A stretch of DNA of 64,000 nucleotides from [Clostridium] asparagiforme DSM 15981 (lineage in GTDB: Bacteria; Bacillota; Clostridia; Lachnospirales; Lachnospiraceae), in NCBI GenBank assembly GCA_025149125.1, contig CP102272.1, positions 1,178,001 to 1,242,000 on the forward strand. Reading direction: 5' to 3'. The stretch's first letter is position 1. Every line of letters begins with the position of its first letter. Made by a program: the position numbers and the translations under genes. The notes below the pieces were generated by a model that was not told where the DNA came from, did not search any database, and worked only from the letters and a program-made list of their open reading frames with translations. Below, in pieces: positions 57,874 to 64,000 of this stretch.

Positions 57874-58092
57874 ATGGAATTTTTTACTTCTGCTGTCGGC
57901 GTTCTTCAGACACTCGTGATCGCCCTGGGCGCTGGCCTGGGCATTTGGGGGGCCATCAACCTTTTGGAAGGTTACGGCAACGACAACCCCGGAGCCAAGA
58001 GCCAGGGCATGAAGCAGCTCATGGCGGGCGGCGGCGTGGCCTTGGTGGGCATGGTGCTGGTGCCTCTGCTGTCCGGCCTGTTCACCGTCTAA
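57874..58092 (+). CDS. Maff2-family small membrane protein
   Basis: A 72-residue hydrophobic protein (two membrane segments, EFFTSAVGVLQTLVIALGAGLG and GGGVALVGMVLVPLLSGLF, separated by a polar loop with NDNPGAKSQG). This is the Maff2 mobile-element protein, analogous in position to VirB2 or VirB3 pilin-like components. ATG 57874 has TTGGAGGT upstream; longer in-frame readings are unsupported. Confidence 0.9.
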   Translation: MEFFTSAVGVLQTLVIALGAGLGIWGAINLLEGYGNDNPGAKSQGMKQLMAGGGVALVGMVLVPLLSGLFTV

Positions 58093-58162
58093 ACCCCGAA
58101 AATCCGTAGGCCTCGGCCCCTCCCGCCCCACACGGGAGGGGCCGGAAAGGAGGGCAACCCTT

Positions 58163-59032
58163 ATGGATTTTCTGTGGACAGCCATCAAGGAATGGATCAA
58201 GGAAATCTTAGTCGGCGGCATTATGAGCAACCTGTCGGGGATGTTCGATTCGGTCAACCAGAAGGTTGCCGAAATCTCCGGCAACGTCTCCCTGACCCCG
58301 CAGGCGTGGAACGGCGACATCTTCAATATGGTGGAAAACCTGTCCGAGACGGTGATCGTCCCCATCGCGGGCGTTATCCTGGCCTTTGTGATGACGCTGG
58401 AGCTGGTGCAGATCATCATGGACAAGAACAACTTCCATGACGTGGAAACCGCCGTATTTTTCAAGTGGATTTTTAAGACGGCGGCGGCAATCCTCATTGT
58501 CACCAACACATGGAACATCGTCATGGGCGTGTTCGACGCGGCCCAGGGCGTGGTGAACCAGGCGTCCGGCGTCATCGTCGGGGACGCCAGCATCGACCTC
58601 GCCAGCGCCCTGCCCGACCTGGAAGCCCGCCTCATGGAAATGGACATCGGGCCGCTGTTCGGCCTGTGGTTTCAAAGCCTGTTCGTGGGCATTACCATGT
58701 GGGCGCTCACCATCTGCATCTTCATCGTCATTTTCGGGAGAATGATTGAAATATACCTCGTGACCTCAATAGCGCCCATTCCGATGGCGACGATGCTGGG
58801 CAAGGAGTGGGGCGGCATGGGGCAGAACTATCTGCGCTCCCTGCTGGCCCTTGGCTTTCAGGCGTTCCTCATCCTCGTCTGCGTCGCCATTTACGCCGTC
58901 TTAGTCCAGAACATCGCCACCGACGACGACATCAGTTGGGCCATCTGGACGTGCATGGGCTACACGGTGCTGCTGTGCTTCACGCTCTTTAAGACGGGGA
59001 GCCTCGCCAAATCTGTGTTTTCCGCCCACTAA
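58163..59032 (+). CDS. VirB6/TrbL-like conjugal transfer channel protein
   Basis: A 289-residue polytopic membrane protein with about six spans, an N-terminal amphipathic part (FLWTAIKEWIKEILVGGI) and the region FVMTLELVQIIMDKNNF and TSIAPIPMATMLGKEWG typical of VirB6-like mobilome proteins. Forms part of the inner-membrane channel. A stable stem of inverted GC-rich arms lies just upstream (about 58117-58144). Confidence 0.88.
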   Translation: MDFLWTAIKEWIKEILVGGIMSNLSGMFDSVNQKVAEISGNVSLTPQAWNGDIFNMVENLSETVIVPIAGVILAFVMTLELVQIIMDKNNFHDVETAVFFKWIFKTAAAILIVTNTWNIVMGVFDAAQGVVNQASGVIVGDASIDLASALPDLEARLMEMDIGPLFGLWFQSLFVGITMWALTICIFIVIFGRMIEIYLVTSIAPIPMATMLGKEWGGMGQNYLRSLLALGFQAFLILVCVAIYAVLVQNIATDDDISWAIWTCMGYTVLLCFTLFKTGSLAKSVFSAH

Positions 59033-59045
59033 GGAGGTGTGAAGG

Positions 59046-59945
59046 TTGAAAATTGGATTAGTGGATGTGGATTCGCACAACTTCCCCAACCTCTGCCTGA
59101 TGAAGCTGTCCGCCTACCATAAGGGGCGGGGGCATCATGTGGAGTGGTGGAGGCCGGAGGGCCGGTATGACCTCGTTTACAAAAGCCGTGTGTTCACGGA
59201 TACCTACTCAAAAGACACGATTGCCGTCACCAACGCCGAACAGGTGGTTTCGGGCGGCACTGGCTACGGCACCGGGCCGGACTTGCCCGCCGAGATGGAG
59301 CACAGTCGCCCGGACTACGCCATGTATCCGCAGTTTCCAGACACCGCCTACGGTTTTCTAAGCCGGGGCTGTCCCCGGAACTGCGGATTTTGCATTGTAA
59401 GCGGCAAGGAGGGGCGCAAAAGCGTACACACCGCCGACCTGTCGGAGTTTTGGAACGGGCAGCGGGAAATCAAGCTGATGGACGCCAATCTGCTGGCCTG
59501 CCCCGACCATGAACGGCTGATTGAGCAGCTTGCCCAAAGCCGCGCGTGGGTGGATTTTTCCCAGGGGCTGGATATTCGGCTGATAACGCCCGACAACGTG
59601 GCGCTGCTGAACAGGGTGCGGACTAAGGCGGTGCATTTCGCTTGGGATAACCCCCGCGAAGATTTGACCGGCTATTTCCGGCGCTTCCTGGAGCTGACCG
59701 CAATCAAGAGCGACCGCAGGCGGCGGGTGTATGTGCTGACTAACTACAACAGCACCCATGAGCAGGATTTGTACCGGGTGGAAACCCTGCGGGGCATGGG
59801 GTACGACCCCTATGTGATGGTCTATGACCGGCCCAGCGCGCCGCCCGCCACCCGCCGCCTCCAGCGGTGGGTGAACAACAAGCGGATTTTCTACGCTGTC
59901 GCCAAGTTTGCCGACTACGCGCCCACAAGGAAGGAGGCAACTTAA
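59046..59945 (+). CDS. Radical SAM protein embedded in the transfer module
   Basis: A 299-residue radical SAM enzyme with the canonical CX3CX2C motif in RGCPRNCGFC (about residues 109-118), preceded by a B12-binding-like N-terminal region (KIGLVDVDSHNFPNLCLMKLSAYHKGRGHHV) and followed by barrel strands (KLMDANLLACPD, VDFSQGLDIRLI, VHFAWDNPRED). Begins at TTG 59046 with AAGGAGGTG upstream. Substrate unknown; RNA or cofactor modification are options. It is translationally packed between VirB6 and PrgI genes, so it is a stable element component and not random cargo. Confidence 0.85.
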   Translation: MKIGLVDVDSHNFPNLCLMKLSAYHKGRGHHVEWWRPEGRYDLVYKSRVFTDTYSKDTIAVTNAEQVVSGGTGYGTGPDLPAEMEHSRPDYAMYPQFPDTAYGFLSRGCPRNCGFCIVSGKEGRKSVHTADLSEFWNGQREIKLMDANLLACPDHERLIEQLAQSRAWVDFSQGLDIRLITPDNVALLNRVRTKAVHFAWDNPREDLTGYFRRFLELTAIKSDRRRRVYVLTNYNSTHEQDLYRVETLRGMGYDPYVMVYDRPSAPPATRRLQRWVNNKRIFYAVAKFADYAPTRKEAT

Positions 59946-59946
59946 A

Positions 59947-60381
59947 ATGGCCTATGTGCCAGTCCCGAAAGACCTGACCCGGATTAAAACGAAGGTCATG
60001 TTCAACTTAACCAAGAGGCAGCTCATCTGCTTCGGAAGCGGCGCGCTCATCGGCGTACCGCTTTTCTTTTTGCTCAAGGGGCCGGTGGGAACCAGCGCGG
60101 CGGCGCTGTGCATGGTGCTCGTCATGCTGCCCTTCTTCCTGCTGGCGATGTACGAGAAAAACGGCCAGCCGCTGGAGAAGATCGTCGGCAACATCGTCAA
60201 GGTGTGCTTTGTCCGGCCCCGGCAGCGGCCCTATCGAACCAACAACTTTTATGCCGTGCTTGCGCGGCAAGACCGACTGGACAAGGAGGTGTATCGGATT
60301 GTCAGCCCCAAAAAGAAAGCTCTCCCGCGCCGAGAAAAAGCAGATCGAGGCCGCCATCGCAAGGGCGAACCGAACAGATAA
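59947..60381 (+). CDS. PrgI-family conjugation membrane protein
   Basis: A 144-residue PrgI-like protein (VirB3 analogue): VPVPKDLTRIKTKVMFNLTKRQ, two membrane spans (about 27-44, 48-68), then a cytosolic basic tail. Starts at ATG 59947, right after the radical SAM stop, with AAGGAGG inside the end of that gene. Its end overlaps the VirB4 gene. Confidence 0.9.
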   Translation: MAYVPVPKDLTRIKTKVMFNLTKRQLICFGSGALIGVPLFFLLKGPVGTSAAALCMVLVMLPFFLLAMYEKNGQPLEKIVGNIVKVCFVRPRQRPYRTNNFYAVLARQDRLDKEVYRIVSPKKKALPRREKADRGRHRKGEPNR

Positions 60382-62680
60382 AAAGCAGCTCTCGGCGCAG
60401 GACAGCATCCCCTATCAGCGTATGTGGCCGGACGGCGTATGCCGGGTGACGGACACGTTCTACACCAAGACGATTCAGTTTCAGGACATCAATTACCAGC
60501 TCTCGCAGAACGAGGATAAGACGGCGATTTTCGAGGGGTGGAGCGATTTCCTCAACTACTTTGACAGCTCCATCCGCTTCCAGCTCTCGTTCTTTGATCT
60601 CGCCGCCGCGCGGGGCAGCTTCGCGGGGCGCATCATCATTCCCCTCAAGGGGGACGACCTGGACGACAGCCGGGTGGACTACACCGAGATGCTGCAAAAC
60701 CAGCTCTCCAAGGGGAACAACGGCATCATCAAGACCAAGTTCCTGACCTTTGGCATCGAGGCGGACAGCCTGCGGGCGGCAAAGCCCCGGCTGGAGCGCA
60801 TCGAGACGGACGTTATCAACAACTTCAAGCGCCTGGGCGTCGCCACCGAGCCGCTGAACGGCAAGGAGCGCCTGCGGCTGCTGCACGGCATCTTCCGCAT
60901 GGACGAGCCGGAGCCATTTGCTTTCTCTTGGGATTGGCTGGCCCCCTCCGGGCTGTCCACCAAGGATTTCATCGCGCCGTCCTCCTTCGAGTTCAAGGAC
61001 GGCAAGCTGTTCCGCATGGGCAAGAAGTTCGGCGCGGTCAGCTTCCTGCAAATCCTGGCCCCGGAGCTGAACGACCGCATCCTTGCGGATTTTCTGGATA
61101 TGGAGAGTTCCCTCATCGTCAATCTTCACATCCAGTCCATCGACCAAGTGAGCGCCATCAAGACGGTGAAGCGGAAAATCACCGACCTCGACCGGGCCAA
61201 GATCGAGGAACAGAAAAAGGCGGTCAGGGCGGGTTACGACATGGACATCATCCCCTCCGATCTCGCTACCTACGGCGGGGAGGCCAAGAAGCTCCTGCAA
61301 GACCTCCAGAGCCGGAACGAGCGCATGTTCCTCGTCACCGTGCTCATCGTCAACACGGCGGACAACAAGCGGCAGCTTGACAACAACGTGTTCCAGGCCA
61401 GCTCCATCGCGCAGAAACACAACTGCCAGCTTACCCGTCTGGACTTTCAGCAGGAGGAAGGGCTTATGAGCAGCCTCCCCCTGGGCCGGAACCTTGTGGA
61501 GATTCAGCGCAGCCTCACCACCTCCAGCGTCGCCATTTTCGTGCCGTTTACGACCCAGGAGTTGTTCCAAAGCGGCTCGGAGGCCCTCTACTATGGGCTG
61601 AACGCCCTCTCCAACAACCTCATTATGGTGGACAGGAAGCTCCTGAAAAATCCCAATGGGCTTATACTGGGTACACCGGGCAGCGGCAAGTCTTTCTCCG
61701 CCAAACGGGAGATCACCAACGTGGTGCTCGTCACCGACGACGATATTCTTGTCTGCGACCCGGAGGACGAATACAGCCCCCTTGTGGCGCGGCTGGGCGG
61801 TCAGGTGGTGAAAATCTCGCCCACCAGCACCCAGTATGTGAACCCGATGGACATCAACCTCAACTACTCGGACGACGACAACCCTCTGGCGCTGAAAGCC
61901 GACTTCATCCTCTCCCTGTGCGACATCGTGGTGGGGAGCAAGGACGGTTTGCAGCCGGTGGAGAAAACCGTCATCGACCGCGCCGTGCGCAACGTCTACC
62001 GGCCTTACCTTGCCAACCCTGACCCGGAGAAAATGCCCATCCTGCAAGACCTCTACGACGAGCTGCTGGCCCAGCCGGAAGCGGAGGCCAAGCGCATCGC
62101 GGCGGCGCTGGAGCTGTACGTTTCCGGCTCCCTCAACGTCTTTAATCACCGCAGCAACGTGGAGCTTTCCAACCGGCTTGTGTGCTTCAACATCAAGGAG
62201 CTGGGCAAGCAGTTAAAACAGCTCGGTATGCTCGTCATTCAAGATCAGGTGTGGAACCGCGTCACGGTCAACCGGGCGCAGGGCCGCACCACCCGGTACT
62301 ATGTGGACGAGTTCCACCTTCTTTTGAAGGGTGAGCTGGCAAGCTGGAGCGTTGAGATTTGGAAGCGTTTCCGCAAATGGGGCGGCATCCCGACCGGCAT
62401 CACGCAGAACATCAAAGACCTGTTGGCAAGCCGCGAGGTGGAGAATATCTTTGAAAACTCCGACTTCATCTACATGCTGAACCAAGCCAGCGGCGACCGG
62501 CAGATTCTCGCCAAGCAGCTCAACATCTCGCCCCACCAGCTCTCCTACGTCACCCACTCCGGGGAGGGCGAGGGCCTGCTGTTCTACGGAAACGTCATCC
62601 TGCCCTTCCTCGACCGCTTCCCCAAGGACAGCGACCTCTACCGGGTGATGACGACCAAGCCCCAGGAGGTCGCGGTTTGA
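60299..62680 (+). CDS. VirB4/TraE-type ATPase
   Basis: A 793-residue conjugation ATPase that energises assembly of the transfer channel. N-terminal helical domain, then Walker A LGTPGSGKSFSAK near residue 460, and the C-terminal motif YVDEFHLLLKGELA with later TQNIKDLLAS. I place the start at TTG 60299 with AAGGAGG (60283-60289) at a 9-base distance, which makes it overlap the PrgI gene by 83 bases; a longer reading to 60209 lacks a site. Confidence 0.93.
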   Translation: MSAPKRKLSRAEKKQIEAAIARANRTDKKQLSAQDSIPYQRMWPDGVCRVTDTFYTKTIQFQDINYQLSQNEDKTAIFEGWSDFLNYFDSSIRFQLSFFDLAAARGSFAGRIIIPLKGDDLDDSRVDYTEMLQNQLSKGNNGIIKTKFLTFGIEADSLRAAKPRLERIETDVINNFKRLGVATEPLNGKERLRLLHGIFRMDEPEPFAFSWDWLAPSGLSTKDFIAPSSFEFKDGKLFRMGKKFGAVSFLQILAPELNDRILADFLDMESSLIVNLHIQSIDQVSAIKTVKRKITDLDRAKIEEQKKAVRAGYDMDIIPSDLATYGGEAKKLLQDLQSRNERMFLVTVLIVNTADNKRQLDNNVFQASSIAQKHNCQLTRLDFQQEEGLMSSLPLGRNLVEIQRSLTTSSVAIFVPFTTQELFQSGSEALYYGLNALSNNLIMVDRKLLKNPNGLILGTPGSGKSFSAKREITNVVLVTDDDILVCDPEDEYSPLVARLGGQVVKISPTSTQYVNPMDINLNYSDDDNPLALKADFILSLCDIVVGSKDGLQPVEKTVIDRAVRNVYRPYLANPDPEKMPILQDLYDELLAQPEAEAKRIAAALELYVSGSLNVFNHRSNVELSNRLVCFNIKELGKQLKQLGMLVIQDQVWNRVTVNRAQGRTTRYYVDEFHLLLKGELASWSVEIWKRFRKWGGIPTGITQNIKDLLASREVENIFENSDFIYMLNQASGDRQILAKQLNISPHQLSYVTHSGEGEGLLFYGNVILPFLDRFPKDSDLYRVMTTKPQEVAV

Positions 62681-63609
62681 GCGCCTATACCCGGCAGGAT
62701 TTAAGCGTCATGCAGGCGTGGCCGCTGGCGCGGAAAATCCAGGTGACGCAGACCCGCATCATGGAGTGGTACTATCACTACGGCGGCAACGTGGCCGTCT
62801 CTTTCTCCGGCGGAAAGGATTCCACCGTGCTGCTGGACATGGCGCGGCGGGCCTTCCCGGAGATCCGGGCCGTGTTCGTGGACACGGGCCTCGAATACCC
62901 GGAAATCCGGGAGTTCGTCAAGACCGTCCCCAACGTGGTGTGGCTGCGCCCGGAGCTGGCCTTCCCGAAAGTGATCGAGAGGTACGGCTACCCCATCGTC
63001 TCCAAGGAGGTGGCGCGGCGCATCTACTACGCCCGCAAGGGCAGCGCCTGGGCCTTTCAGCATCTGGCCGGATTGAACAAGGACGGCACCCCTTCCAGAT
63101 TCAATGAGCGGTTTATGAAATGGCGCTTCCTGCTGGACGCGCCATTTCCCATTTCCGACTACTGCTGCACGGTGATGAAGAAACAGCCCATCCACCGCTT
63201 CACCCGGCAGACCGGGGCCATGCAGATTATCGGGACAATGGCCTGCGAGAGCGCCATCCGCCAGAACTCCTATCTCAAGAACGGCTGCAACGCTTTCCAC
63301 AAGAAGGAGCCGACCTCTCAGCCGATGTCCTTCTGGCTGGAACAGGACGTGCTCCAATACCTGCAATTCACCGGCATTCCCTACGCCTCCGGCATCTACG
63401 GCCAGATCACCGAGCAGAAGGGCAAGCTCGTCACCACCGGCGCGCACCGCACCGGCTGTATGTTCTGCATGTTCGGCGCGCATCTGGAAAAGGAGCCGAA
63501 CCGCTTCCAGCGCATGGCGCTGACCCACCCGAACCAATACGACTACTGCATCCACAAGCTGGGCTGCGGGGCGGCGCTGGACTATATCGGCGTCCCCTAC
63601 GCGGCCTGA
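62677..63609 (+). CDS. PAPS-reductase-like PP-loop protein embedded in the transfer module
   Basis: A 310-residue PP-loop protein of the PAPS reductase/DndC type. The PP-loop is VSFSGGKDSTVLL near residue 42, followed by VFVDTGLEYPEIREFV. Cysteines in SDYCCTVMKKQP and RTGCMFCMFGAH could bind an Fe-S cluster or carry sulfur. Starts at TTG 62677, four bases inside the VirB4 stop region, with CAGGAGG upstream. DndC homologs activate sulfur for DNA phosphorothioation, but no other dnd genes are visible. Present in many Clostridia conjugative elements; function unestablished. Confidence 0.85.
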   Translation: MSAYTRQDLSVMQAWPLARKIQVTQTRIMEWYYHYGGNVAVSFSGGKDSTVLLDMARRAFPEIRAVFVDTGLEYPEIREFVKTVPNVVWLRPELAFPKVIERYGYPIVSKEVARRIYYARKGSAWAFQHLAGLNKDGTPSRFNERFMKWRFLLDAPFPISDYCCTVMKKQPIHRFTRQTGAMQIIGTMACESAIRQNSYLKNGCNAFHKKEPTSQPMSFWLEQDVLQYLQFTGIPYASGIYGQITEQKGKLVTTGAHRTGCMFCMFGAHLEKEPNRFQRMALTHPNQYDYCIHKLGCGAALDYIGVPYAA

Positions 63610-63629
63610 CGGACGGGAGGTGACGACGG

Positions 63630-64000
63630 TTGAAACGAGAACCCCGGTTACAGTTCACCGACGCCGAGCGCGCCGACCCGGAATTAGAGAAGCCCATCCG
63701 CAAGGCGGAGAAAGCGGCGGCAAAGGCGGACGCGGCCCAGACCAAGATACCCAAAAAAACCGTAAAGGTGAAGGAGCGCGCCGTTGACCTTACCACCGGC
63801 AAGGTCACGACGCGCCTTAGATTTGAAGAAATCGACAAGAAAAAGCCGCCGTCCAAGCTGACGCACACCCTTCGGGACGCCCCCGGCAACACCGTGGCGG
63901 GGGCGCTCCACCGGGAGATCGCCAAAAGCGAGGACGAGAACGTGGGCGTGGAGAGCGCCCACAAGCTGGAGAAAGCCGCCGAGACGGGCGGGCGCTTCAT
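63630..64000 (+). CDS. Large mobile-element protein, N-terminal part (truncated by the window end)
   Basis: An open frame from TTG 63630, with GGGAGGTG 9 bases upstream, runs to the end of the window without a stop (123 complete codons). The translated start KREPRLQFTDAERADPELEKPI, then a basic Lys/Ala-rich stretch, matches the N terminus of the CD1107/CD1108-type proteins of Tn1549-like elements, which continue into a membrane part and often a C40 (NlpC/P60) peptidase. Only the basic, disordered head is visible here. Confidence 0.8.
   Translation, partial: MKREPRLQFTDAERADPELEKPIRKAEKAAAKADAAQTKIPKKTVKVKERAVDLTTGKVTTRLRFEEIDKKKPPSKLTHTLRDAPGNTVAGALHREIAKSEDENVGVESAHKLEKAAETGGRF

Larger units (their letters stand above)
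52236..64000. mobile_element. Integrative conjugative element, Tn1549-like, left portion
   Basis: A contiguous block in one orientation with the gene order of Tn1549-type conjugative elements of Clostridia: ParB-like protein, small conserved proteins, DUF6017-type protein, PcfB, VirD4 coupling protein, Maff2, VirB6-like channel, PrgI, VirB4 ATPase, and the start of a large mobile-element protein. Integrase, relaxase and the right end are outside the window. The exact left end is not visible; it lies between 50170 and 52236. Confidence 0.85.

Noticed and set aside
1-64000. CRISPR array, rRNA or tRNA genes
   Set aside because: No regularly spaced direct repeats with unique spacers and no rRNA or tRNA sequence were recognised on either strand by reading; a tRNAscan run would be decisive.

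Overview
The window looks like a chromosome segment of a GC-rich gut-type Clostridia (Bacillota), most plausibly Lachnospiraceae. Supporting points are SipW-type signal peptidases with their substrates, an Rrf2 regulator next to a sufCBDSU operon with SufU rather than SufA/E, a Mga/BglG-type regulator beside a PTS operon, a 27-residue holin-like type I toxin, and a Tn1549-like conjugative element entering from the right. The genus is inferred from gene content only.

Layout. 1-5.1 kb: a surface-fibre type locus with two SipW-like signal peptidases and three secreted or anchored proteins, two of which carry long repeats. 5.4-10.2 kb: a five-gene unit (WYL regulator, HNH-like protein with glycine-zipper hydrophobic segments, helical protein, ferredoxin-headed protein, small helical protein) bounded by its own -10 box and terminator; I could not assign it to a described system. 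10.2-11.3 kb: ECF sigma factor and membrane anti-sigma-like protein. 11.6-12.8 kb: flavodiiron protein. 12.9-18.7 kb: Rrf2 regulator divergent from sufCBDSU, with three operator-like half-sites around a strong promoter. 18.8-19.0 kb: type I toxin with an antisense RNA. 19.0-27.0 kb: GNAT enzyme, lipoprotein, two-component system and an FtsX-type ABC transporter. 27.2-31.5 kb: a class II aldolase pair plus a TIM-barrel protein, facing two GntR/UTRA regulators and a tautomerase. 31.6-40.3 kb: a Mga-like regulator divergent from a PTS operon with a GH4 phospho-glycosidase, a NagA-like deacetylase, a HAD phosphatase and, unexpectedly, an adenylosuccinate-lyase-family enzyme. 40.4-41.3 kb: an unrecognised gene. 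41.5-50.2 kb: a nickel-type ABC importer directly joined to larB, larC and larE, which build the nickel-pincer cofactor; no larA is present here. 50.2-52.1 kb: an AT-richer stretch where two small genes are separated by copies of a hairpin-forming repeat. 52.2-64.0 kb: part of an integrative conjugative element (ParB-like, DUF6017-type, PcfB, VirD4, Maff2, VirB6, PrgI, VirB4), with a radical SAM protein and a PP-loop PAPS-reductase-like protein embedded among the transfer genes; the last gene runs off the window.

How the parts connect. The Suf operon and the flavodiiron protein fit an anaerobe coping with oxygen or NO stress, and the Rrf2 protein has the three cysteines expected of a cluster sensor. 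The nik-lar operon supplies nickel and builds it into a cofactor whose user enzyme lies elsewhere. The PTS operon imports and cleaves a phosphorylated, probably N-acetylated or aminoacyl-conjugated alpha-glycoside. All functional statements rest on sequence motifs read by eye; no database search was run.
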